DNA of 9,328 nucleotides from JACMMS01 sp043758775 (GCA_043758775.1 JAYVMU010000065.1:1-9328), one strand, 5' to 3'; shown: positions 1 through 6,385, counted from the stretch's first letter. Made by a program: numbers and translations. Notes: generated by a model not told the origin, from the letters alone.

Positions 1-297
1 ATGCTTATAGTGGCCATAAGCATGTCCGTGTCCATGCTCATCATAATCATCATCGTAATAATACGGCTGTGTATTATAGTAACCGTATCTAACAACAGGC
101 CGATTATAATAAACAGCGCGTGGCGGTTCAACGTAAACCGGAGGTGCATCATAGTAGACTTCAGGTCTGGCATAATACGCTGGGCCACCTAAATTAAGAC
201 TTAGCCCAAAAAAGTCATGGTCATGAGCATTAGCGGAATTTATAGTGCCCAAACCTAATAAAAGCAAAAGCCCGATATTTCTAATTTTGGAATTCAT
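1..297 (-). CDS. Exported Tyr/Pro/His-rich protein, partial (3' end outside window)
   Basis: The minus-strand frame is open for all 99 codons from an ATG at 297 to the window edge. The start is supported by AGGAGA at 307-312, about 10 bases upstream. The protein begins with a charged N-terminus (MNSKIR), then a Leu/Gly-rich hydrophobic stretch of about 15 residues and a likely signal peptidase site after NSANA (about residue 24), so it should be exported. The mature part is low in complexity: many Tyr, Pro, Asp and His, with YY pairs and an acidic run followed by alternating His/Gly (DEHGHGHAYGH). Such His-rich tails can bind metal, but that is inference. I do not recognise a named family; small Tyr-rich exported proteins of this kind are common hypotheticals in proteobacteria. 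The plus-strand open frame over the same bases is a shadow. Confidence 0.75.
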   Translation of the reverse strand, partial: MNSKIRNIGLLLLLGLGTINSANAHDHDFFGLSLNLGGPAYYARPEVYYDAPPVYVEPPRAVYYNRPVVRYGYYNTQPYYYDDDYDEHGHGHAYGHYKH

Positions 298-447
298 GAT
301 TCATATTCTCCTATTGTCAGCTAATTTGAATTCAACGCACCATAGCTAAAATTGGTATACAAATTGATGTTGAACTGAAATAACGCCAACCAAGGTTATT
401 TTTATTTAAAGATATGGCGGAAATTTATACTAAAACTTGAATTAAGT

Positions 448-516
448 CTGTAGGACAAGTTATTTATTTTCTGTAGGATAGTTCTGACATTTTCTGTAGG
501 GTAGTTTTATTATGCT
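448..516. repeat. Three direct repeats with a 23-bp period (iteron-like)
   Basis: Copies start at 448, 471 and 494, exactly 23 bases apart. The shared core is CTGTAGGAYAGTT: CTGTAGGACAAGTT, CTGTAGGATAGTT and CTGTAGGGTAGTT. A T-rich spacer precedes copies two and three. Regular spacing of about two helical turns suggests a protein-binding array. Transposase-binding repeats at Tn7/Tn5053-like ends and replication iterons both look like this. No replication gene is nearby, and recombination debris follows, so a transposon end is the more likely reading. Confidence 0.6.
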
Positions 517-698
517 CATAAAATCAAGGATATGTAGTCAATACTATTACCAGTGATTAAAACATTTCTGTTACTGATATTCCTTATATGATGAATTAGA
601 TTAAGAATTGCCAACTTAACTATAAAGGGCTTTAAACAGCGGGCACCTATCATTGATTTTGATGAAGATAACTTTATTTCAAAAGCAGATAGCTTACA
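507..698. other. Gene-free stretch with an open tail of unknown origin
   Basis: No gene with a start codon is supported here. One plus-strand frame is open from 595 to a TGA at 742-744 (49 codons, no ATG start). It contains PIIDFDEDNFISKADSL and runs on in a different frame over the beginning of the recombinase fragment. It could be the 3' remnant of a gene whose 5' part was lost, or chance. The long minus-strand frame overlapping it continues over the recombinase fragment and looks like a shadow. Confidence 0.35.
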
Positions 699-1088
699 GG
701 TGCATCCGCCACTGATGACAAGCGCCCAGTTTTTCAACAAATGATCTCTGATGCGACTAGCGACATTGAACCGTATGAAGCGATCATTATTCACAGTCGC
801 TCACGTTTCTTTAGAGATATGTTTGAGTTCCTGAATTATGAGCGCATGTTAAAGCGTGCTAACTGCAAAATCGTTTCCATCACACAGATCACCAGTGATG
901 ATCCTGCTGGCGAAATGGCAAGTAAGATATTTAGCTTGTTTGATGAGTACCAAAGCAAAGAGAACGGCAAACATACGCTACGCGCCATGAAAGAGAATGC
1001 AAGGCGTGGCTTTATCAACGGCTCAAAACCGCCATATGGTTATCGTGCCGTTGAGGTGGACATAGAAGGCGCAAAGGGTAAGAAAAAG
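699..1088 (+). pseudogene. Serine recombinase (resolvase/invertase family), truncated at both ends
   Basis: About 130 codons match the large serine recombinase family. The fragment runs from GASATDDKRPVFQQMI through the HSRSRFFRD segment (the SRxxRD arginine motif of the catalytic domain), then LFDEYQSKENGKHTLRAMKE, then NGSKPPYGYRAVEV at the start of the recombinase domain, and ends near GAKGKKK. The N-terminal part with the catalytic serine (normally YxRxS near residue 10) is missing, and an in-frame TAG at 690-692 closes the frame upstream. The C-terminal DNA-binding part is also missing: after about 1088 the DNA reads as an ACR3 permease in another frame, and the recombinase frame runs on meaninglessly to 1217. 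The fragment cannot be an active recombinase. It marks a former mobile element beside the arsenic genes. Confidence 0.85.
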
Positions 1089-1090
1089 GT

Positions 1091-1885
1091 GTCACATTAT
1101 TCATTAATTGGCTGGTTAAGCCTTTTTCTATGGCATTACTCGCATGGATATTTATTCGCCACCTGTTTGCTGATTTATTATCAATCAATCAAATTGACAG
1201 CTATATCGCAGGGTTAATATTACTGGCTGCTGCACCTTGTACTGCGATGGTGTTTGTATGGAGTAACTTGTGCAATGGCGATGCGAAATTCACACTTTCT
1301 CAGGTAGCTATTAATGACGCGATTATGTTGTTTGCATTTGCCCCGATTGTTGCGTTGCTTTTGGGCTTATCTAGCATTGTCGTACCTTGGAATACGCTGA
1401 TTATTTCAGTGCTGTTATTCATTGTTGTTCCAGTCATTATTAGCCAAGTCCTGAGAAAGGTCTTACTCAGCAATGGTAGTGAGCAGAAGTTAAACGCTAC
1501 ACTTAAAACCTTGCAGCCATTTTCCCTAAGTGCATTGTTAATCACTCTTGTGTTGCTGTTTGCATTCCAAGGGCAGCAGATAATTAATCAGCCTTTGATT
1601 ATCTTACTGCTTGCTATACCTATACTGATTCAAGTCTATTTCAACTCGCTTCTAGCATATTGGCTGAACAAGAAATTCAAGGTTGCATATTGCGTGGCTG
1701 GCCCTTCTGCATTAATCGGCGCATCAAACTTTTTTGAACTAGCTGTAGCAACTGCAATTGCATTGTTTGGTTTTAACTCAGGCGCAGCATTAGCAACTGT
1801 GGTTGGTGTGCTGATTGAGGTGCCTGTGATGTTATCGATCGTTGCAATCGTCAATCGCAGCAAGCATTGGTATGAGCATGGTTAA
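1091..1885 (+). pseudogene. acr3: ACR3-family arsenite efflux permease, 5'-truncated
   Basis: ACR3 proteins are ten-helix inner-membrane carriers that export As(III). Here 264 codons remain, beginning at VTLFINWLVKPFSMALLAW within about the third helix. The usual length is about 340-400 residues, so the first two or so helices are gone. Both hallmark residues survive: the Cys in AAAPCTAMVFVW (codons near 1230-1260) and the Glu in GVLIEVPVMLS near the C-terminus. The first ATG in frame is 1130, inside a helix and without a Shine-Dalgarno, so a functional product is unlikely. The break lies against a serine recombinase fragment in a different frame. The gene directly precedes arsC, the standard acr3-arsC order, so this was an arsenic resistance operon. 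Its promoter and any arsR are missing from the window. Confidence 0.88.
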
Positions 1886-1925
1886 CTGGGTTTAAACAAT
1901 TTAATAATTATTTGGAGGATCGAAG

Positions 1926-2426
1926 ATGTCTGAAAAAATCTATAACGTACTATTTTTGTGCACGGGCAACTCTGCTCGAAGTATCATGGCTGAAAAGCTA
2001 TTAGATAATTGGGGTAAAGGTAAATTTAAGGGTTATAGCGCTGGTAGCTTTCCTAATGGAAAAGTTAATCCATTTGCAATTAAGCTACTTGAGAGTAAGA
2101 AGTTATCTACTGAAGGATTGCGTAGCAAAAGCTGGGATGAATTTGCGGCTGATGGAGCTCCTCATCTAGATTTCGTGTTTACTGTATGTGACAACGTTGC
2201 AGGTGAAGTCTGCCCGTATTGGCCAGGCCAACCTATGACTGCTCATTGGGGCGTTGAGGATCCGGCTGCGGCTGAAGGAAGTGATGATGAGAAGCTTGCT
2301 GCGTTCCTTAAAGTATCAATGTATCTAGAAAATCGGATTAAGCTATTTGTTTCACTGCCACTAACCAAATCAGACAATATGAAAATCAAAGAAGAAATTG
2401 ATGCCATTGGTAAGCTTAGCGATTAA
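1926..2426 (+). CDS. arsC: Arsenate reductase, low-molecular-weight phosphatase type
   Basis: This cytoplasmic enzyme reduces As(V) to As(III), which ACR3 would then export. The 166-residue protein has the LMW tyrosine-phosphatase fold. The P-loop CTGNSARS holds nucleophile Cys12 in a CX5R motif with Arg18. The downstream Cys88 (FTVCDN) and Cys96 (EVCPYWP) match the redox pair of the thioredoxin-linked ArsC type. The HWGVEDPAA segment holds the acid/base Asp112 of the phosphatase DP loop. Length is near the family norm, slightly long at the C-terminus. The start is well supported: GGAGG at 1913-1917 lies 8 bases before ATG. It follows the truncated acr3 by 40 bases. No promoter is evident, so expression now depends on whatever reads through the recombinase/acr3 fusion. 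The gene itself appears intact. Confidence 0.95.
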   Translation: MSEKIYNVLFLCTGNSARSIMAEKLLDNWGKGKFKGYSAGSFPNGKVNPFAIKLLESKKLSTEGLRSKSWDEFAADGAPHLDFVFTVCDNVAGEVCPYWPGQPMTAHWGVEDPAAAEGSDDEKLAAFLKVSMYLENRIKLFVSLPLTKSDNMKIKEEIDAIGKLSD

Positions 2427-2433
2427 ATATTTC

Positions 2434-2748
2434 TTACATTATTAAATTCTGGTAGACGGTAAATTGTTGTGATGAAGAATTTTGAATATGCAAAATCTTT
2501 ATGTCATTTGATAGGCTCCATTGATAAATATTTCCAGCATTAAAGAATGTACAATAATAGCCTTCAATCGCTTCCTTACGACGAACAATTAACGTCAGCA
2601 AGCCGTCTACGTTTAGTTTGGAATGCGCTAATAGCTTGCTCATAGCATCTCTGTCATCATTAGATGGGGTCGGTTAGTCTTCTGCGTGCGTGTGCCACTC
2701 CCCCAGATAAAGCAAGCCAGCTTTTGCCTGTTTTTTAATCGGGGGAGT
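2434..2748 (-). pseudogene. JAB/JAMM (Mov34/MPN/PAD-1-type) metallo-isopeptidase remnant
   Basis: The minus strand reads AGLLYLGEWHTHAED, stop, PTPSNDDRDAMSKLLAHS, then a C-terminal half ending in a TAA at 2434-2436. The Glu, the HTH pair and the SxxxD segment form the zinc-binding JAMM signature of prokaryotic JAB proteins. Those remove ubiquitin-like or conjugated tails, as Cap3 does in CBASS and related bacterial E1/E2/JAB antiphage modules. An in-frame TAA at 2674-2676 falls right after the HTHAED segment, and another stop at 2749-2751 closes the frame upstream. Similarity ends at about 2748, where a copper chaperone on the other strand takes over, so the N-terminal half is missing. The downstream ATG at 2643 would give only a 69-residue tail without the HxH ligands. 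No E1, E2 or cyclase gene is present, so the link to antiphage defence is inference. Confidence 0.8.
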
Positions 2749-2939
2749 TTAAAGCACTTAAAGCAATGAATGGTGTGAATGACGAAAATGTATTGCTCTC
2801 AACATCCGAATCAGTAGTGCAATTTGATGAAGCTATAACCTCACCCGAACAATTGAAATTTGCCGTAAAAGGAGCTGGCTATGGTGTGGGTTCATCTGAT
2901 AATCCGCACTTAGCTCTAGGCAAGGACTGTTGCGGATAA
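2745..2939 (+). pseudogene. HMA-domain copper chaperone (CopZ-like), 5'-truncated
   Basis: The frame reads FKALKAMNGV, then SVVQFDEAITSPEQLKFAVKGAGYGV, and ends DCCG at a TAA (2937-2939). This is the second half of the ferredoxin-like HMA fold of Cu(I) chaperones, from helix 1 onward. The N-terminal strand and the GMTCxHC metal loop are absent because the similarity stops at about 2745, at the edge of the inverted JAB remnant. An in-frame ATG at 2766 would give a 57-residue product without the metal site, so it should not deliver copper. The fragment lies 33 bases before copA, the usual copZ-copA order, which indicates that the break also removed the original promoter of this operon. The terminal CC pair is unusual but unassigned. 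Confidence 0.82.
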
Positions 2940-2972
2940 GTTATTTTATAAGATCACAAGGAGTGAATCGTA

Positions 2973-5300
2973 ATGATCATGAATAGCCCATTACTGCCAG
3001 CGTTGAAAGACCCAGTCTGTGGAATGAAGGTAACAGATCAATCTCTTAATGTATTCGACTACAAAAGTAAGTCAGTTTACTTCTGTAGCGCTGGATGCAA
3101 AGCTAAGTTTGCAGCTGATCCAGCTAAGTTTTTCGTTGATGATTCAAGCTTAGCCATCCCCAACTCAGAAACAAAACCTATTTCCTCAGAAGCCATCCCC
3201 ACTGGCACTATTTATACCTGCCCGATGCACCCAGAGGGTCGACAAGACCATGCTGGCGCTTGTCCTAAATGTGGCATGGCGTTAGAGCCAGAAATGCCAA
3301 GTTTGGAAGAAGGCAAGAGTCCCGAGTTGTCAGACTTTAAACGGCGTTTTATTTGGACGCTTCCGCTTACTGTTATGGTTACACTCTTGGCTATGCTCGG
3401 TCATCGATTGCAATGGTTTGAAATGGCCACGCAAAGTTGGATTGAACTTGTATTGTCGCTACCTATCGTGTTGTGGGGTGGCTGGCCATTCTTCGAACGT
3501 GGCGTTCAATCGGTAATCAATCGCAGCCCAAATATGTGGACGTTAATTGGATTAGGCACTTCGGCGGCTTTTATTTATAGCGTTGTCGCTACAGTTGTGC
3601 CTCATGTATTTCCTGCATCTTTCATGGCGATGGGACGTGTATCCGTCTACTTTGAAGCTGCAGCTGTGATTATTTCATTAACGCTACTCGGTCAAATTCT
3701 CGAGCTTAAAGCACGTTCACAAACTTCCGCTTCTATTAAATCTTTGCTTGGTTTGTCACCTAAAACGGCTCGAAGGATTAATGCAGACGGACTAGAAGAA
3801 GATGTTCCTCTCACCCACGTCCATATAGGTGATCTGCTACGCATACGCCCAGGCGAAAAAGTTCCTGTCGATGGTGTGGTGACAGATGGCGGTAGCGCGG
3901 TAGATGAGTCCATGCTCACTGGTGAACCTATGCCCGTTACAAAAGGGATTGGCGATAAGCTGATTGGCGCCACGCTTAATACCAATGGTGCAATAGTGAT
4001 GCGCACAGAAAAAGTAGGTTCGCAAACAGTATTAGCCAGTATCGTGCAGATGGTTCTCCAGGCCCAACGCTCTAAAGCACCCATGCAACGTATGGCAGAT
4101 AAAGTAGCTGGCTATTTTGTAGTCACTGTCGTTAGCATCGCTCTGATTACGTTCTTTGTTTGGGGCTTCTTTGGGCCAGAGCCAAGTTGGGTGTTTGGCC
4201 TAATCAATGCTGTAGCGGTGCTCATCATCGCTTGCCCTTGTGCGCTGGGTTTAGCAACACCGATGTCCATCATGGTCGCTACTGGTAAAGCCGCAACGCA
4301 AGGCGTGTTATTCCGCGACGCGGCCGCTATCGAAAGTTTCCGCAAAGTAGATACATTAATCGTAGACAAAACTGGCACGCTAACAGAAGGCAAGCCACGT
4401 TTTAATCTCGCTGTGGCATCGTCAAGTTATACTGAAGACGAATTGCTACGCTTAGCCGCCAGTCTTGACCAAGGTAGTGAGCATCCATTAGCTGAAGCCA
4501 TAGTGAAAGGAGCACGCGAACGAAATATGACGTTCTATAAGGTTGATGGTTTTGAATCCAGCACAGGCGTTGGTGTAAGTGGTAGCGTCAATGGCCAGCA
4601 ATTGGCCTTAGGTAATACTGCTCTGATGACTCAACTCAATGTTCAGATAGAGTCATTAAAATTACAGGCTGAAGAATTACGTGCAACAGGTGCCAGCGTC
4701 ATGTATTTGGCAGTTAATACTCAGCTAGCAGGACTGCTATCAGTCTCCGATCCAATCAAAGAAAGTACGGCAGAAGCTTTAGCCACTTTAAAATCATCTG
4801 GCATGCGCGTCATTATGGCGACAGGGGATGGTCTGCTCACAGCAAAGTCTGTAGCTGCTAAGTTAGGGATTGACGAATTTTATGGAGAAGTTAAACCCGC
4901 AGATAAATTAGCACTAGTTGATAAGCTGCAACGCGAAGGTCGTATCGTTGCGATGGCGGGAGATGGTATCAATGATGCTCCTGCACTTGCCAAAGCTGAT
5001 GTAGGTGTTGCAATGGGTACAGGCACGGATGTAGCGATGAATAGCGCGCAAGTGACCCTCGTTAAGGGCGACTTGCGCGGCATTGCACAAGCTCGTGCTA
5101 TTTCTGAAGAGACTATTGCCAACATGAAACAAAATCTGGGCTTTGCATTCATTTATAACGCATTAGGCGTTCCATTAGCTGCTGGTGTACTTTATCCATT
5201 TACTGGCTGGTTGCTATCGCCCATGATTGCAGCATTTGCGATGAGCTTGAGCTCAGTGTCTGTGATTACAAACGCTTTGCGATTGAGAGCGCAAGAGTAA
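2973..5300 (+). CDS. copA: Cu(I)-exporting P1B-type ATPase with N-terminal YHS and heavy-metal-binding domains
   Basis: This inner-membrane pump exports Cu(I) (possibly Ag(I)) using ATP. In the 775 residues, a YHS domain comes first (DPVCGMKV at 13-20, Cys16, Cys38, Cys42). Next is a short heavy-metal-binding domain (YTCPMHPEG at 81-89; Cys83, Cys97, Cys100). The membrane/ATPase core starts near residue 125. The actuator loop has TGEP at 316-319 and the transport helix has CPC at 421-423. The phosphorylation site is DKTGT with Asp465, and SEHP has His504-Pro505. The hinge is GDGINDAP at 664-670. The late helices carry Tyr728-Asn729 and the MSLSS motif at 757-761, both Cu(I)-ATPase signatures. 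There is no CxxC HMA domain; the YHS/HMBD pair takes that place in this subfamily. Start 2973 is chosen because AAGGAG at 2958-2963 is 9 bases away; an ATG at 2979 is less well spaced. No CueR-type operator lies upstream. Confidence 0.95.
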   Translation: MIMNSPLLPALKDPVCGMKVTDQSLNVFDYKSKSVYFCSAGCKAKFAADPAKFFVDDSSLAIPNSETKPISSEAIPTGTIYTCPMHPEGRQDHAGACPKCGMALEPEMPSLEEGKSPELSDFKRRFIWTLPLTVMVTLLAMLGHRLQWFEMATQSWIELVLSLPIVLWGGWPFFERGVQSVINRSPNMWTLIGLGTSAAFIYSVVATVVPHVFPASFMAMGRVSVYFEAAAVIISLTLLGQILELKARSQTSASIKSLLGLSPKTARRINADGLEEDVPLTHVHIGDLLRIRPGEKVPVDGVVTDGGSAVDESMLTGEPMPVTKGIGDKLIGATLNTNGAIVMRTEKVGSQTVLASIVQMVLQAQRSKAPMQRMADKVAGYFVVTVVSIALITFFVWGFFGPEPSWVFGLINAVAVLIIACPCALGLATPMSIMVATGKAATQGVLFRDAAAIESFRKVDTLIVDKTGTLTEGKPRFNLAVASSSYTEDELLRLAASLDQGSEHPLAEAIVKGARERNMTFYKVDGFESSTGVGVSGSVNGQQLALGNTALMTQLNVQIESLKLQAEELRATGASVMYLAVNTQLAGLLSVSDPIKESTAEALATLKSSGMRVIMATGDGLLTAKSVAAKLGIDEFYGEVKPADKLALVDKLQREGRIVAMAGDGINDAPALAKADVGVAMGTGTDVAMNSAQVTLVKGDLRGIAQARAISEETIANMKQNLGFAFIYNALGVPLAAGVLYPFTGWLLSPMIAAFAMSLSSVSVITNALRLRAQE

Positions 5301-5324
5301 AACAATCTTTTATCAAAATAGCAC

Positions 5325-5355
5325 TTGACCTTACCCTAACAGGAAGGTAGATAAT
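5325..5355 (+). promoter_or_regulatory. MerR-type (CueR) promoter/operator of cueR
   Basis: TTGACC (-35, 5325-5330) and GATAAT (-10, 5350-5355) are separated by 19 bases, the over-long spacer typical of MerR-family activated promoters. The spacer holds an imperfect inverted repeat, ACCTTACC / GGAAGGT (5329-5348), very like known CueR operators. It lies just downstream of copA and reads into cueR, so cueR should control itself. The ATG at 5354 falls inside the -10 box and cannot be the start of a protein made from this promoter. Confidence 0.85.
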
Positions 5356-5389
5356 GATTTTAGTAATAAAGAATTATAAGGAAAACATG

Positions 5390-5797
5390 ATGCAAAACGA
5401 CTTATACAATATTGGACAAGCTGCGATTGCCTCAGGTATCTCTGCTAAGATGATTCGTCGTTATGAAGAGATTGGTTTAATACCTAAGGCATCGCGAACG
5501 TTTTCTGATTATCGTGTTTACAACGATAAAAATCTGAATATGCTTAGATTTATTAAACATGCACGAGATTTAGGATTTTCGGGTAAACAGATTAGTAGTT
5601 TACTGAATTTATGGACGGATCAAGCGCGATTGAGTAGTGAAGTGAAATTGCTAGCAACTGAACATATTCAATTGCTAGATCAAAAGCTCAAAGAATTGAA
5701 CGCTATGAAGTCTGAATTGACCCGTTTAGTGAGTTGTTGCCATGGCGATGAACGCCCCGATTGCCCGATTTTAGATAATTTAGCTCAAGATAAATGA
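5390..5797 (+). CDS. cueR: Copper-responsive MerR-family activator
   Basis: Cytoplasmic dimeric DNA-binding regulator that senses Cu(I) and activates promoters with 19-bp spacers. With the start used here the product is 135 residues, the family norm. The N-terminal winged helix begins YNIGQAAIASGISAKMIRRYE and continues with SDYRVYNDKNLNMLRFIKHARDLGFS. A dimerisation helix follows (LLDQKLKELNAMKSEL). The metal loop CHGDERPDCPIL has two Cys separated by seven residues (117 and 125), as in E. coli CueR (112 and 120), pointing to monovalent Cu/Ag. An extra Cys precedes the first. Start choice: TAAGGA at 5377-5382 fits ATG 5390, with ATG 5387 possible; the in-frame ATG at 5354 sits in the -10 element and is rejected. 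The gene follows copA by 89 bases and has its own CueR-type promoter. Confidence 0.88.
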   Translation: MQNDLYNIGQAAIASGISAKMIRRYEEIGLIPKASRTFSDYRVYNDKNLNMLRFIKHARDLGFSGKQISSLLNLWTDQARLSSEVKLLATEHIQLLDQKLKELNAMKSELTRLVSCCHGDERPDCPILDNLAQDK

Positions 5798-5832
5798 CTG
5801 GCTATTAATAGCAAAAGTATTTTTAAAAACAC

Positions 5833-5863
5833 TTGACCTTACCTCTGTAGGAAGCTTCATGAT
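5833..5863 (+). promoter_or_regulatory. Second MerR-type (CueR) promoter/operator
   Basis: TTGACC at 5833-5838 and CATGAT at 5858-5863 are separated by 19 bases. The spacer holds ACCTTACC and AGGAAGCT half-sites (5837-5856), nearly the same as the cueR promoter. It points right, toward the small exported protein at 6003. The expected transcript has a leader of about 130 bases containing an 8-codon frame (5897-5923, MFHGSTNH) behind TAAGGA. Confidence 0.78.
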
Positions 5864-6002
5864 GCGAAATATAAAGTTTAGGAAGTTGTAAGGAAAATGT
5901 TTCACGGCTCTACCAACCATTAATATGAACTATAAGCTGAAAAATTTTGCCCTATATCATATAGAAATATAATTAGATAATAACGAATTTAAACACTAAA
6001 AA

Positions 6003-6194
6003 ATGAAACGTTGGATTAAATTACTTGTAACGATAGCACTTACTATCAGTATTCCCCTTCAGGGTTTTGCTGCGGTAAGTATGCCTACTTGCGATATGTC
6101 CCAAGAGTCCATGAAGACCAATATAATGATGGCTAGTAGTCACACCAACGTTGGCATGAAGATGGATTACTTAGGAAGACATTACACCTTATAA
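6003..6194 (+). CDS. Small Met-rich exported protein, probable member of the copper regulon
   Basis: The 63-residue product starts MKRWIKLL, followed by a hydrophobic stretch and a likely signal peptidase site after GFAA (about residue 24), giving a periplasmic peptide of about 39 residues. That peptide is rich in possible soft-metal ligands: seven Met, one Cys and two His, including MPTCDM and NIMMASSH. Nothing wider is recognised. It lies between a CueR-type promoter (5833-5863) and a terminator, so a periplasmic copper-binding or copper-sensing role is a reasonable inference. The Shine-Dalgarno is poor: only A-rich sequence precedes the ATG. The protein may be a shortened relative of longer exported proteins found near copper genes, since the last residues (YLGRHYTL) look unlike the Met-rich part. 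Confidence 0.65.
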   Translation: MKRWIKLLVTIALTISIPLQGFAAVSMPTCDMSQESMKTNIMMASSHTNVGMKMDYLGRHYTL

Positions 6195-6208
6195 ACCAAA
6201 TAGTCAAT

Positions 6209-6236
6209 AAAAAACCAGCACTTAGGCTGGTTTTTT
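6209..6236 (+). terminator. Rho-independent terminator after the copper block
   Basis: CCAGC (6215-6219) pairs with GCTGG (6226-6230) around a six-base loop. The stem is flanked by six A and six T that extend the pairing. The T-run at 6231-6236 follows the stem directly on the plus strand. The A-run lets it also work on the minus strand, so it may be bidirectional. It lies 14 bases after the stop of the small exported protein. Confidence 0.88.
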
Positions 6237-6267
6237 GGATGTTCTAGGAATCCCTAAAACATGATAT

Positions 6268-6312
6268 TGGTAGGGCGTGCGGGGATCTAACCCACGACAA
6301 ACGGATTAAAAG
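6268..6312 (-). other. tRNA-Lys(UUU) 3'-half remnant: attachment site of an integrative element
   Basis: On the minus strand the sequence reads from a CTTTTAA anticodon loop (6306-6312, anticodon TTT) through TCCGT, a variable loop, a T-arm with GTGGG/CCCGC stem, a 3' acceptor strand ACGCCCT, and A-CCA at 6268-6271. The 5' half is missing: right of 6312 the expected anticodon-stem partner is replaced (AACGC instead of TCCGT) and no D-arm follows. The T-loop reads TTAGATC where TTCGATC is expected, so this is no working tRNA. A copy that begins exactly at the anticodon loop and runs to the 3' end is the usual shape of an att core used by tyrosine integrases. The element would lie to the right (hip side), and the copper genes would be flank. 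Confidence 0.78.
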
Positions 6313-6385
6313 AACGCAGGTCTAGTTATAGCCCTATATAAATCAGTCACTTGCAACGCTCGCAACTTAGCAAGTTAACTATAAG

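Noticed and set aside
1..192. Plus-strand open frame rich in Ile/Val/Met
   Set aside because: It is the antisense of a better minus-strand gene with a Shine-Dalgarno and signal peptide; its composition follows from the complement of Tyr/Asp/His codons.
301..420. Sigma-70 promoter for the minus-strand exported protein
   Set aside because: Several AT-rich candidates exist, but none has both boxes at good spacing, so none is called.
516..794. Minus-strand 92-codon frame
   Set aside because: It lies over the recombinase fragment and the gene-free stretch, resembles no family I know, and lacks supporting signals.
741..1217. A complete 158-residue recombinase
   Set aside because: The ATG at 741 lies within the catalytic domain, the catalytic Ser region is missing, and the last ~40 residues are out-of-frame ACR3 sequence.
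2434..2643. An intact 69-residue hypothetical gene
   Set aside because: The same frame continues upstream beyond a single stop into JAMM signature residues, so it is the tail of a pseudogene.
4798..4840. ATGDG instead of the usual TGDN in CopA as a damaging change
   Set aside because: As far as I recall this variant occurs in YHS-type copper ATPases, and all catalytic motifs are otherwise present.
5801..5812. Palindrome GCTATTAATAGC after cueR as a terminator
   Set aside because: It is AT-rich with no loop and the T-run is interrupted, so the hairpin would be weak.
6268..6345. A functional tRNA-Lys gene
   Set aside because: The 5' half and D-arm are absent, the anticodon stem is unpaired, and the T-loop C is changed to A.
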